A stretch of 33,607 nucleotides of DNA from Nemertoderma westbladi (GCA_032718475.1 JAUCBJ010007471.1:1-33607); one strand, 5' to 3'; positions 1-11,287 are shown, counted from the first letter of the stretch. Translations and numbers: made by a program. Notes: generated by a model from the sequence alone, not told the origin.

Positions 1-766
1 AAAAATTTGAAATTTTCAAGTGTCGTGAGGCCCGCTTAGAATTTTTGGATACATTTTTGGATACATTTTGGATACATTCTGGATACATTTTTGATGTCTA
101 TTAAAACATACATATTTTTGTCTGACGTCCCTTCTACATAAAGATTACACCAGCATTTTAATATTCTACTCTTCTTTTAATATTCATTCTCAATAATCTA
201 TCAATAATATAGCAAACAAAATTATTGCTACCGGTGCTTATCTTTAATATATATATATATGTTTATTGACGTATTAATTAAACGCAAAAATATACAAAAT
301 ACATCAGGACCTAATGCACTTACTTCTGCTAATTTGTAAGAAATAATTTTGTTTAATTTAATTGTTTTATATTTTGATAATTTTAAAGATAAAAAGCAAA
401 TAAAAGTTTAAGATAAAAAAGTAATTATTATTGAAATTTTTTTAATTGAGTGGTTATTGTTGGATATGCGCAGACAGGATGCTTAGATAGTCACATCCGC
501 ATGCCAAGGGTGCGGATGCGGATATTCGTCACATCCCTAATAATACATAATACCAATGATAGGAACAAAAAAAGAAGAACAAAATCTAAATTATTATTTA
601 TTTACAAAATATTCCATAACATCTTCGATTAAATTACACAGATCACTTAGGTAACTATTAATATATAATTAATAAAAGTAATATATGTAAACATAACTAG
701 CCACACACCATGGAAGCTCAATCTGCTACAGTATTGTAGCTCAATCTGTATATTTATTCGAGCATT
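1..766. other. AT-rich intergenic DNA, no gene seen
   Basis: No open frame here resembles a protein I recognise; the longest is about 60 codons and low in complexity. The stretch holds a short minisatellite near its left edge and a small (TA)n run near 248-260. Otherwise it is AT-rich without clear structure. Confidence 0.6.
42..95. repeat. 12-13 bp minisatellite, four copies
   Basis: The unit TTTTGGATACAT occurs four times in a row with small length changes in the T-run and one TTTT-to-TTCT change. It is a plain tandem repeat; no coding or regulatory role can be inferred. Confidence 0.8.
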
Positions 767-1489
767 TCTGTAATCCGAATATAAGGCACGTGCCTTAGGG
801 CCAGCCGAAAATCCGGGCCATTTTTTCTCAGCGAGTCATTCCTGTGAAAAAAATATATTTATTTTTATTCCAAACAAGTGAAAACATATCCCTAGGAATC
901 CAGCTCTAGGCAAGGTCCGTTCAGTCGGCAACTATGATTGAATGCAAACAGGAAGGGGGACTTCCTGAAATCCGATCATATTTCCTAACGAGATTATAAA
1001 TTAATTTGGATCGGAGTTATGATGATAATGCAAAACTGGTGTAAACTAGTTGCCCAACGGCCTTTCGCCGTCACTTACTTCTAACGTTGAATAAAATATA
1101 AAATTACAACAATTTACGCATGAATATACTGGATAATTATTAAATCTCGATTAATTCACCTCCCATTCACCATCCATTTCTCAATTAAACCATAAAAGTT
1201 TGGTGGAAAAATAGTGAGACTTTTATGAGAAACGTTTTTAAATATTGTGTATATATATATATGGTACAACCAAATATTTCCTGTAATACATATAAGGCCT
1301 TACCATCGTTATCGCATCGAATGCATCATCAATGCAGCATGCCGATTAAATAGATAGGTAGAATCGATTGTAGACATCAATATTTTATAGTCAATTCCAT
1401 AAATTGAAAATAATAATTTGCCGACATGATATTTGCAAGAAAGTGCATCTTTCGACTACTTTCTATCCCTAAATTTGTGATAGAAAGTG

Positions 1490-1552
1490 CAAACTTATAG
1501 CACAGTCGACCGACAGGTGCTGTGTTATTAGTTCGAAACCTGATGGCAGGGA
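1490..1552 (+). repeat. tRNA-like SINE remnant (weak)
   Basis: An A-box-like string (TAGCACAGTCGACCG, 1497-1511) is followed about 20 bases later by a B-box-like string (AGTTCGAAACC, 1530-1540). Order and spacing fit a decayed RNA polymerase III promoter of a tRNA-derived SINE. No cloverleaf is intact, so this is not called as a tRNA gene. The rest of 830-2200 shows no gene. Confidence 0.35.
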
Positions 1553-2199
1553 AATAATAAAAGCATGGGCAGTAAAACTTTAAAGTGCTAATTATGAACA
1601 ATGGATAATTTAATTTTATCTATTTGTGGAATTATTTGTAGTTATGCTCTTAAACTTTCTAGAACAACCAAATAATGACATACTGGAATTACTGTACATA
1701 GTAGGCCTAAATGCCTAAATGTATGGTGTGGAGATATGGTAGTGCAAAATTAATTTTTTTTTACCGGAAACTAGTTTTATAAATATAGGCCCCAATAGAT
1801 AAAAAAAAGGATAAATTAGTTGTAGATAAAATAGTTGTTGATAAAAAAAACGTGTCAGAAATAATTTATTGTCACTACTGTAATTTAATTTAACCGAAAT
1901 TCAGATGTTCTGCCCTCGTACGTATTGAATTTTGCATTCGATGGCATTTTAGGTGCAATTCCTGGAAAACATAAAACTCTTGGACGCACAATTGAATTGG
2001 GGTAAATTAAAATTAGCGACAAAAAGTGCTTATTTCCGAGACTGTTATCTTATTGAAGAACATTACTTTCTCAGCAAGTCCAAATCTAGATCAGAAATAT
2101 TATATCTTTGCACTAAGCCCACACTTTTGGTGTGTTATATTTCTCAGCAAGTCCTGTAAAGATAAGTAGCCTGCGAAAGTGAAAAGTAAAAAAAAAGTA

Positions 2200-2490
2200 A
2201 ATTTTCTTCGGGCGCTAGGCCAGGGATTACGCACAAAGTCTGACGACTTATTTCCAGTGCGGTCCCCCCAGAACTTTACTCCCCATAGGAAACTCCAGTA
2301 CCCATTTAGCACTTCAGGAATCCACTCCAGGATCTACCACTTAAGGATGCAGACACAGAGATGCGCCCTGGTTGGTCCCTTTAAAGCATTCGTGCCGAAA
2401 CGAAAACTGTCCTGGCCCATGTGAGGATCGAACCCACGACCTACAGGAGATGTGAATTCAATGCAACCACTACACCAAGGTGGAACATAC
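2200..2490 (-). repeat. tRNA-derived SINE
   Basis: On the minus strand an A-box (TTGGTGTAGTGGTTG, near 2480-2464) and a good B-box (GGGTTCGATCC, near 2436-2425) are spaced as in a tRNA head. A tRNA-unrelated body of about 200 bases follows, ending near 2200. The body contains an AAATGGGTAC-like string comparable to AAATGGGAAC in the plus-strand SINE at 29588, which suggests related SINE tails. Confidence 0.7.
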
Positions 2491-3110
2491 AGCAAATAAA
2501 TAACACATGCCCACGATTCGATCAAAATTGCTAAATACCTACAGGAGCCAGTCCCCCAGTCAGCCTTAAGGGGGCCAACTATAACCCCCACAGAAATGAA
2601 TTTTTCGAAAATTTACACAATTTTTTGTAGTTTGAGAAAAGGGCTTTCATAAGGTGATGTCGGTTTTCAACAGTGAATTATTTATTGACCTCAAAACTGC
2701 TCTTTTCAACAACATAATATTATATTGCTGATATTTATGATTCTCTATATAAAACAACCTTTTTATCAGTTTGTCGATTTTGACTTTTTTCATCTCTAAA
2801 TTCCCTACTATATACTATTTTATTTTTTACTCAATTGTCATCCAACATACAAAATGTTCAGCAGCTTTAGGACTACTATCGTTGGTTTTGTAAAACATGG
2901 CCATTTGGATCTTCTAGAACCGATTTTGTAACTGCTACACTTTGTCTATCACAAAATATTTATTCCCAAAATATAGCCCGGAAATACTAAAACCTCAATA
3001 AATTTTTCAAAAACTATAATTTTTGTGCTACAAGTATCATAGAAGATAGCCTACATTTTTATGTTTGTCCGTAGGTATCACTTGCGATGCGATGTCCAGT
3101 ATTTATTATT
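2491..3110. other. AT-rich DNA, no gene seen
   Basis: A non-coding stretch leading into the satellite array. I see poly-T/poly-A rich sequence and no conserved open frame. Confidence 0.5.
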
Positions 3111-3114
3111 GATT

Positions 3115-3840
3115 CCATCGGATTCAGGACCCTCATAAACCCGTATAACGCAAGAAACAGGGTGATACTATCTACTGATCAATTTGCATATTTTCCAAAA
3201 TTTGGTGCTGGCACAACAATTTTCACCCACCGGCGAAAAATACAAGTTTGAGAACTTGCAATTTGAGAACTACAATTTTTACTGATTCCATTGAATTCAG
3301 AACCATCACAAACCCGTATAACGCAAGAAACAAGGTGACACAATCAATTGATATATTTGATGGTTTTCAAAATTTGGTGCTAGCACCACATTTTGCACCC
3401 ACATCCGAAAAATACAAGTTTGAGATGTCTAGTTCGATAATTATATTTTCCATTGAATTCAGAACATCCATAAACCTCTAAAACGCAAGAAATAAATTGT
3501 CACAAGCAATTTTATCTATTGAATGGATTTTCAAAATTTCGTGCTAGCACCAAAATTTGCACACAGCACCGAAAAATACAAGTTTAATACGCTTGGTGCA
3601 ACTCGTATATATTTCATTGAATCCAGAACCCCAAAAAACCCCAATTGCGTAAAAAAAAGTTTCAAACAATCAATTTAAGAAATTGACTTATTTCAAAATT
3701 TGGTGCTGGCACCAAAATTTGGCACCCACCGAAAAAAACAAGTTTGAAATTTCTAAATCAATTTATATGAATTCCATCCAATTTCTAACACCAAAAAACC
3801 GGTGTAAATCAAAAATAGAGATGTTACAATTCATATTTAA
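3115..3840. repeat. satellite-like tandem array, ~160-173 bp units
   Basis: Units begin with a CCATTGAATTCAGAAC-like string at about 3115, 3288, 3450, 3614 and 3774, giving periods of 173, 162, 164 and 160. Each of the first four contains AACGCAAGAAA or a variant, the palindromic core TTTGGTGCTRGCACCAAA, and a GAAAAATACAAGTTTGA-like end. The fifth copy decays after its first third. Unit length is near nucleosome size. Confidence 0.8.
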
Positions 3841-4051
3841 TGAAATGTAATTTTCAAAAAACGTCTCAAAAACAGTGCCAAAAGTAGGGTTAAGAAATGG
3901 TGCTATAACTCGAAAAGTACCCAATATTTTTGAAAACGGTTTTCACTACTAGGAAGACAATAGAAGGAAGACAATAGAAGACAATTTAGGAAAAGTCGTA
4001 AAATTTCAGATTCCCAACTGCGTTTGTTTCAGAATTATAATAAAAAACCAC

Positions 4052-4079
4052 GGGGGGGGTCATATTGACCCCCCCCCCC
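4052..4079. repeat. perfect hairpin: G8-TCA / TGA-C11
   Basis: Eight G, TCA, a TAT loop, TGA and eleven C form an inverted repeat with 11 bp arms. It is followed at 4080-4096 by GGGTTTAATAGGGTTAA; read on the minus strand this is TTAA followed by CCCTATTAAACCC, the kind of TTAA-flanked end seen in piggyBac-like elements. A similar core recurs at 5955-5967. Confidence 0.65.
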
Positions 4080-4099
4080 GGGTTTAATAGGGTTAAATG

Positions 4100-5900
4100 A
4101 GCTAATTTACATACAAATGCCACAAATTTATAGAATTTTTGAAAAAACCGACCTGCTCAAAAAGTGCCATATTTTTCGAACAAACGGTTTATGAAGTTAT
4201 GAATACTCAGTTTTAATAGTGTATAAAAGATCACAGATATTTGTGTTAAAGTTTCAGAATAGTAGCTTTATAAATATAACAAATAGATTTTGGGTAATGA
4301 TCCCATTAATATATTAAAAATTAAAGCTTGAGAAGTTCTACCAAAACCATTACACATTTTATAGCAAAGGTTTTATAAGCATAATATGCCGTTTCGTAAT
4401 GTTACAATTCTTGATGAAAACTATTTTTGCGAAGTCCTTATTATTAAAGTACTTAGTACTTATTTGCACGCAGTAATCCAACGAAAATACTTTATATTTC
4501 CTTCGCAACATTTTGACAATTTCAGTTAGCAGCTTTTTCTTTTGAAAGGGTTTGCGGAAAAATATGAATTTTCGGGCCGTTTTTGGAAATTACTAAAATG
4601 TGCCTTAGGGCCACCAGAGGCTTAATCCGGCACTGGTCGATCTGATTAACGAAGTATATTTTCGTTGTTGTTTGTTAATCTGCTCCACTACATGGGTGTT
4701 AGTTGTAGCCCTTTAGCTCTGGAATAAACTTTACTCTCAGGCAAATATTATCTTACTGATTTGCAATTCGATTGGTGAAACTAATCAAATAGGCAAAGTC
4801 ATTCTGATGAACCCATATAACATTGCTATAATGGTAAGCCATTGCATGAATAAATAATTTAGGTCTTATGAGATTCCCACACAGGGCATCTGCATTGTTT
4901 TCTTCAGTAAACGACCCCAATATGGTGTAAACATTTCAGAGTGCCATTTGATGATATGTTAGATAACTTTGAGAGCCATGTCAATGATGATTCTAGGGTT
5001 GGAACTTAAAAGATAATAGAAGATCAACGAATTCCCTTGGACTCTCACTTCTTAATACAAATTTCATACAAACTACAATGTTGTGTTTATATAATCGAAA
5101 AGTGAGATCACTAGATAATCCCCAGCCATATACAGGATAATTTTTTGTGGAATTCACCTGAAGCTGCATCATCAGAATTTCCTTAACAAAACCCATCATA
5201 TTGCTGAAATTATATCCTTAGTATTCCTTATTCTTAGTTTTCTATGTATATGATGTATTCTTAGTCTTGTATATCCTTATTCTTAGTCTTCAATCTCTTA
5301 AGAATATATATGTCTTGGTTTGAAAGCAAAAATAGAATTGATTTTACTTCAGCAAGAAACATATTGTATATCATTTCAATTAGGGCTATGTGATCACTAT
5401 TCAATCCTCCTGTCATTCTGTTATTCAATTGTTCATATCATTTGTGTTAAGATATGTTAGATTGGTTCTTCTGGTTTGAGAGCAAATGAATGGAGCCCAG
5501 AATTAAAAATTATGCTAGAGTAGGAATGGATTTTGAATACCATGAAAAAATCCTTAGTACAATATTAGAATATGGTAGTTCAGAATTTATTATCATCATC
5601 GGGGATTTGAAGCAAATCTGTCTATTCAGGTCAAACGCTACAACAGTCAGATGCATACCATAAATATTGCAGGAGGAAAAAGTTTTGAATTCAGAGCAAC
5701 AAAGTGCATGTATGTACCTAAAATAACATTTACAGGAACACATTCTGATATGCGTTTGGATAGTTAGTATCAGTGAATATGCTAAATGCACCATGGTTTC
5801 CCATATGGTCTCGTATCCAGTATAAGGCCCAATTTGAATAAATATATTTCATTATAATTGTGTTTAATGTTTATCCCTAATAGTACCGGGCTATAAAATG
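4100..5900. other. AT-rich intergenic DNA, no gene seen
   Basis: Several open frames under 100 codons exist on the minus strand (near 4993-5199 and 5510-5794), but none resembles a known family and their composition matches the surroundings. A three-copy TATTCTTAGTYTT repeat lies at 5228-5290. Confidence 0.5.
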
Positions 5901-5913
5901 TTGTACAAATACC

Positions 5914-5970
5914 GGGGGTGTGGTGGGGGGTGGGGGGGGGGGGGGGGGTGGGGTGGTCATATTGACCCTC
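5914..5970. repeat. G-run tract with GGTCATATTGACC palindrome
   Basis: Runs of 5, 6 and about 16 G separated by single T or TGT precede GGTCATATTGACC (5955-5967) and a C-rich tail. The G strand could form a quadruplex. The palindrome core is the same as at 4052-4079, so both probably come from one repeat family. Confidence 0.65.
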
Positions 5971-6009
5971 CCCCATCTAAAACCTACAAACTATTTTTGG
6001 AAAATATGT

Positions 6010-6642
6010 TCTGGGGTGGTTGTATCCATCGTAGAAGTCTCAATAAATAATTCAGAGCATCTAAAAGAACTAGTTAAGGGCGCCCCCAACTTAATATTAT
6101 CGGTCTCAGAATCGCGGCTCAAGAAATTTCACCACAACTCGGTTATCAATATACCTGGTTACACAACATACAGACGGGATCGGAGAAACAAAAAAGGGGG
6201 TGGTTTAATAGTATATATTCCCGAAGGACTAAATAGTAGGGTTCGTGCAGATATTAAAGAAAATAATAAACTAGAATCTATCTGGATCCAAATTGAAACG
6301 ACATTACTCTGTACAGTATATAATCCCCCCAGAGCAAACAAGTCTGAGTTCATAAACGAAATATCAGAGGAAATTGAAACAGCCTTGCTATTGGAACCGA
6401 ACGCTAAAATAATCATTAAAGGTGACCTTAATATTAATATTAATATTCTAAGTACAAATGCACTAAGTTCAATATCGATATATATGCAAATAAGTTCTAA
6501 ACAAACTAAGTTCAATATATATATATTGGAACTAATATCTGCATTAGATACACTAGGCTTAACTACCCATAACACTCACAACAAACCTTTGTCAAACAAG
6601 CAGAGCTCCAATACATCAGATAATAAATGGATAAACTTTTAA
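6010..6642 (+). pseudogene. LINE endonuclease domain (EEP/APE type), truncated
   Basis: Part of the open frame ending at 6642 matches the apurinic-like endonuclease of LINEs, which nicks target DNA for target-primed reverse transcription. Visible motifs are SESRL (the metal-binding E region), GYTTYRRDR, KGGGLIVYI, YNPPRA and GDLNINI. The later catalytic SDH region is absent: the frame runs into low-complexity sequence with a duplicated CTAAGTTCAATAT string and then stops. The glycine run that precedes it in the same frame (5920-5960) is just the translated G-tract. No credible ATG opens the domain. Confidence 0.75.
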
Positions 6643-7210
6643 TAAATTCAACAATTCAGCCTTTTTGGCAGATATTAACAGTGTAAATTGGGGAAATTTA
6701 TATCTTGTTACTGTGGCCAATCTAATATTCCAATAAAAATACTTAAATTGCTAAACCCCAAAATCGCTATAATTTTAACACATATATTCAACTGGTGTCT
6801 AACTCATATTTCCCGAACAGACTCAAACAGGCAATTGTCATCCCGATCTACAAAAAAGATGATATATTAGATCCAACAAATTACAGACCGATCTCAATTA
6901 TTCACCCACTGGCAAAATTACTGGAAAAAATTATAGCACTGCAAATTCAACAACATATAAAACGCAACAATTTACAATTTGCTGTTTCCTCGTCAGTTCG
7001 GTTTTCGTGCTGGTTATTCAACGACAGACACTGTTGTCTATCTAAGTGAATGTTGGAAAGCAGCACTAAACTCGAATAACTATGGAGCGATAGCTTTTAT
7101 AGAGCATTCAATTCGGTAGAGAATTCAATAGAGGCATTCAATTCGGTCGATTACAAAACCCTATTAGAAAAATTATCGAATATTGGTTTTGAACAAACAG
7201 CTAAGTAACA
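6643..7210 (+). pseudogene. LINE reverse transcriptase, N-terminal fragments
   Basis: After a gap carrying the AFLADI and VNWGNLY strings typical of the linker, the frame around 6795-7049 reads QAIVIPIYKKDD and NYRPISII, the fingers region of a non-LTR reverse transcriptase. A shifted frame continues with an FGFRAGYSTTD-like region near 7000 and NSVDYKTLLEKL near 7140. A small internal duplication (GCATTCAATTCGGT at 7103 and 7134) and several frame changes break the gene. It should be read with the endonuclease fragment upstream and the C-terminal fragment downstream. Confidence 0.75.
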
Positions 7211-7265
7211 AAAAGTTTAATTCATAGCTACTTAGAAAACAGAAAACAACGAGTAAAATTAAACA

Positions 7266-7908
7266 ATGTATTGTCCCCATGGGCAACAGAAAAAAGAGGT
7301 GTATATGAAAGAGCAAATAGATAAAGCACTACAAAAAATGTCAATTGCACTATCATCCTTCAGAAAAATAAAAGGCCAACTTCCGACAGTCACTAAAATA
7401 AATATATATAAATCATTAATAATGCCTCACTACTGCTGCATATTTCTTCACTCCTTACCCCAACGCCATGGCTATAATAATTTACTTTATAAGTTCGAAA
7501 AAATACAGAATATGGCACTGCGAACCATCTACGCCCTACGGCACTAAAATAAGAGATATATCTGGTACAGAATTACGTAGGAAAGCAAAATTTCCTTTAA
7601 TCTCGCCCTACAGAGACTATTTCGCAATAAATTTCTTTTTCAAATATATAAATAATTTAAGTGTCCCTTTCCAACAATTAGAACTGCCTCTACTAAAACA
7701 CAACGACACAAAGTTAAACACTAGAACTTTCAAACTTAAAATCCCTGCAACTAAAAATACTCATGGTTACAACAGTTTAACACTAAATCTAATCAGACAC
7801 TGGAATGCTCTCCCTTTAGACATTAGGAAAATCAATAAATTATCACTCTTTGAAAACAAAGTAAGAAATCATTTTCTAACTCGTTATGCCCGTGAAGAAA
7901 TAACATAA
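7266..7908 (+). pseudogene. LINE C-terminal region after the polymerase core
   Basis: Two overlapping frames (7266-7547 and 7468-7908) carry the region after the reverse-transcriptase palm: KALQKMSIALSSF, YKSLIMPH and HWNALPLDIRKI near the end, followed by a stop at 7906-7908. The codons for the palm, including the YxDD box, are missing between about 7215 and 7280, so polymerase activity is impossible. The downstream stretch 7909-8690 holds no recognisable gene. Confidence 0.75.
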
Positions 7909-8690
7909 TTATTTAATCGCAGATGGAAACTACTAAACACAATATTATAAATTCAAATTATTGAACTGCAAATTAAACTTGTAACTTTACAAGTTTTTCA
8001 AGTTCAAAATTTATATCAGACAGAAGTTTGTAGATGCTGGAACCGGATTATAAATTTGTGTTGTCCATAAAGAGGATTGGCTTTGAGAATAGTGAAAAAC
8101 GTGTTATATCATTGTAGTAGACAATAAATAACAGTAAACAACAGTAAATAACCTAGTAGTAGTACTGTAGTCAAATTATGGTTGCTTTTCATTGACCATA
8201 TCAATAATTTTGGAACAGAGTGGAATGAGATAAATAAAGGGAATGTTGATAAAGTAAAATATTTCAGGCATGGGTATAACTTCGGTACCATATGTAACCG
8301 TTATAACACAACAAGTTTCGCTCTCAGTATACCAAAATTTTCCAAAACTAATATTCAACATGTGGCAATTTGTTTCTAAAATAATGATATTGTTCTAGAA
8401 TGGTAGCTATTTTTCTAAAACATGTCAGTTTTAATTTAGCAGCGCTCCCATGGCAACAGTAATTATATTCCAGAATTTTAGGACACATTTAGAATTGTAA
8501 GACCAGTAGCTATCGTTTTCAGAAGACGCAAATAATTTATATTGAGTTCTTAGACTACTGCGGCATATTTGTTTATTTTGCCATTTCCATGATAACCGGT
8601 GATAACACGAAGTCAGCTACTGATTCAGGTTATCATATCAAAATGAACGGCTAAAACATAGGTCTTCCCAAAAATATAAGTTCCATATGG
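7909..8690. other. AT-rich intergenic DNA, no gene seen
   Basis: Short frames on both strands (for example near 8109-8361) overlap each other and look like chance openings. No RNA gene or clear repeat was identified. Confidence 0.5.
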
Positions 8691-9500
8691 TTACCAAAAA
8701 GTATCCCGTATGCTGGCTGGCCCATGGACTATAATACAAGTCATTTATGTTGGCAGGCACATTACCTTATAGTCCCTGAATGCTGGTATTCTACCAGGCA
8801 TAGGTAACCCACATCGGTCAGCTGTAGTTGTATGTACTTAACAACATCGTGAATAAGTTCTACGCTGTTCACTACTCTCTATCTCTTTGACGACTTTCCT
8901 TTGTTGCCATACCCATACACACACACACACACACACACACGGGTAATCACATCATTGGTTTTGAAGTGTTCCACTATATTTTTGAATCTCTTGATTAGTA
9001 TGCATATTAGTAGTTAGCATATTAGATAGTATGCAGAAATAGAAATGTGGATTTACATAGGAGAAAGCCTCTGAAAATATATTGTCGCTGTCGACTTTTA
9101 CTTGTTGCATCATCATGATGAAGCCCTTTATCAACTGACAAGTACTTTGCATCCCACTTTTCTCTAATACACTAGCTATGTGCCTCCAGTTTACTCAACA
9201 CAGAAAGGTTATATTCATCCTTCGTTAATGATAGGTACTGTTCTCTTACTTCTGCAATGTATGACTTACCCAGTAGTTCCGAACATGGGGTATTATTTTG
9301 GCCATATGAACACTTACAAGTCTTACAATAGAATTCATCAACCAATGACTGTTCTTCATTGTCTTCAGCTGATTTCTGTAACTTGTTACCATCTTCAGAT
9401 GTCATTATCAGACCCATGATTTCCCACATCAATCTCATTGATATCAATATTAACATCTCCCACATCATCTTCTGATCTTCATCTTCTGACAGGTCAGGTC
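8690..9500 (-). pseudogene. decayed zinc-motif protein fragment, transposon-associated type
   Basis: Minus strand, broken over several frames. An acidic stretch near 9480-9410 is followed by CKTCKC...NNTPC (about 9335-9275), EVREQYLSLTKDEYNL, then in other frames RQRQYIFRGFLLCKSTFLFL (near 9090-9030), IVEHFKTNDVI (near 8970-8940) and LPMPGRIPAF (near 8815-8780). This block order reminds me of a widespread invertebrate family of uncharacterised, transposon-associated proteins, but I cannot name it with certainty. A (CA)n run interrupts it, and frameshifts and stops mark it as dead. Confidence 0.4.
8915..8940. repeat. (CA)n microsatellite
   Basis: About 12 CA dinucleotides in a row. It lies inside the decayed zinc-motif fragment, and its expansion may have helped disrupt that reading frame. 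Confidence 0.9.
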
Positions 9501-10240
9501 AGGTATTCTAGGTCATTGATCAAGAAAACTTGCCACCTTCATACAGCATAAAGGAGGTTCCACCTGTAGCTGCATAGACCCTCTTACTAGGGCAAATCTG
9601 GTCCTGTAACTAGGACCCCCTTTGTTCTGGGATAAGGACGCAATTGGTCCTGGATTAAGGACCCATATACTTGGCTGCAGGGTTATATGGCCTGGCCAGG
9701 CAGATGGTGATCTACCAATGGCTGGTCAGGAGTAGAGTGTTCTCATGTCCATTTTGAGTGCACTTCACTGCGACCTGCACCTGGCAGCAGGGGTACAGGG
9801 CATAACCCAGCAGATGAGCTGCACAGCCAATGGTGGGTCATATGCGCGAGAGTAGATATGGGTGATGGGCCTCATATCTGACTCCACTGCGAGACCCACC
9901 CTGTGGAATGGCAAACCAGGGTGTGGTATTTGCCCCGAGAGCTGACTCGGCAATAAAGCACCCCCCAACCCCCACTATGGATTACATTAGTAATGCGGAG
10001 GTCCAGCCACTAGAGGCCAGTGGAATGACTGGACACAATCGGCCTCACAGGCGTCAGTTATCTCCTGACCGGCTGCCTGTCTCACCCCCTACTGGAGAGA
10101 GAGCGGCAAACAATTCTTAGAGTCCCTTGCCTGATAACCTTTCTGGCCCAAACCATGGGTCACCAGGGAGGCCAGATTGGGGGGAGAGGGATTCTGGAGT
10201 TGGAGGCTACTCTCATGTTCCATCCTGACCAACAAAGCCA
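9486..10240 (+). other. 5' region of the RTE-type LINE
   Basis: This leads directly into the endonuclease frame. A 70-codon open frame (9908-10120, ending ERAANNS) is proline-rich and could be a remnant of a short ORF1 or just 5' UTR. No domain is recognisable. The nearby TGA at about 10226 separates it from the endonuclease frame. Confidence 0.45.
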
Positions 10241-11287
10241 TTGGTGAATCTGAGGCAAGTCACTAGACTAGCCTCAGTAAACACCCTAACACTCGGGTCC
10301 CCAATGCGACAAGGTGAGCTGACTGCCTTGGCAGATAAGCTTTCTCTTAGTGCAGTGGGTGTTCAAGAGCACCGAATGCAGACTGGACAGACTCATGAGG
10401 TTCTGATTAAGGACATGGGGGGTGGTTGGCGACTCGCCCTCACTTCAGCAGATGATAGTGGCAATGGTGGAATTGGTCTATTGACAAATCCAACTGCACA
10501 TGCAGCATTGGTCAAAATAGACCAAATCTCTAACCGCATCATCCATTGCCATTTCTCATGTTCTGGAAGACTGGCTAAGAAGTTTCCTAAGGTGGTTCTG
10601 ATTGTGTGCTACTCTCCAACTAGTGTTGCCCCTTTAGAGGATGTGGAAAATTTCTACCAGAATCTACAAGCAGCTACTGATGGAGTGGATCGGCATGCAT
10701 TCTTAACATTCCTGGGAGACTTTAATGCAAGTCTGCATCAATCACCTACATCGCCCTGGGTCTATAGCAATAGTGTTAACCGAAATTCCATCCATCTTCA
10801 GGATTTTATCTCTGGAAATGGATTGTTTTCGGCTGGAACCCAGTTCAAGAAGCGAACTGGAAAGCTATGGACTCATAGTGGACCCAGTGGTCACAAGTCC
10901 CAGATAGACCATATCCTGTTTCGTAGGAAATACAGGAGCTCTATACAAGACTGTAATGCATTTACACTACGACCCTTCTCCAGTGATCACCGCCTTATTG
11001 TGGCCAAGGTAAGACTTAGTCTGCGTGCTAGCAGAACAATGAAATCTGCCTTGCCGCAGCATGGCTGGTCCTCTCTGTTGCAACAGCCAAGTGTGAGATC
11101 CAGCTTCACACTACAGCTGAGCAACATGTATGAGGCTCTTGCCTCTGAGGCGGCAGATCACTGTGAGGGCTATACTGCCTTCACAGAGGCAGTTAAGCTA
11201 GCAGCTGCAGAAACAGTTCCTGTATACCCTCGAAACAGGAAACAGGCCCCCTGGACTGACAAACAAAATTCAGAAGTGCCGAAATGA
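10241..11287 (+). pseudogene. RTE LINE endonuclease (EEP/APE fold)
   Basis: About 260 codons cover a complete-looking endonuclease: VNTLTLGSPMRQGEL at the N-terminus, VGVQEHRM (metal-binding E), GGIGLLTNP, VCYSPTS, LGDFNA (catalytic D and N), SQIDHILFRRKYRSS and SSDHRLIVAKVRL (catalytic D and H). This is the nuclease that nicks the target in RTE-type retrotransposition. The frame is open from the TGA near 10226 and has no ATG before the domain, so the start is unknown or lost. It shifts frame at about 11265 and continues with a lysine/glutamine-rich linker. Confidence 0.85.

Larger units (their letters stand above)
767..4635. mobile_element. possible hAT-type non-autonomous DNA transposon (speculative)
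   Basis: The minus strand read inward from 4635 begins CAGTGCCGGATTAAGCC and soon carries GGCCCTAAGGCAC. The left side at 767-805 has a partly similar AATCCG...AAGGCACGTGCCTTAGGGCC arrangement. Such ends resemble hAT terminal inverted repeats. No transposase is visible inside and no matching 8 bp target duplication was found, so both boundaries and class are uncertain. The interior contains the SINE at 2200-2490 and the satellite at 3115-3840. Confidence 0.2.
5985..7908 (+). mobile_element. degenerate CR1/jockey-type LINE
   Basis: In plus-strand order: an endonuclease/exonuclease/phosphatase domain, an N-terminal reverse-transcriptase fragment, and the conserved C-terminal region after the polymerase. 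Reading frames change several times and the polymerase core is missing, so the copy is dead. The 5' boundary is set by the start of endonuclease similarity just after the G-run; the 3' boundary is the last recognisable codon, and the true 3' tail may reach further. Confidence 0.8.

Noticed and set aside
5782-5976. Minus-strand open frame with a proline/threonine run opposite the G-tract
   Set aside because: It is the complement translation of the homopolymer region; no domain, and it overlaps repeat DNA.
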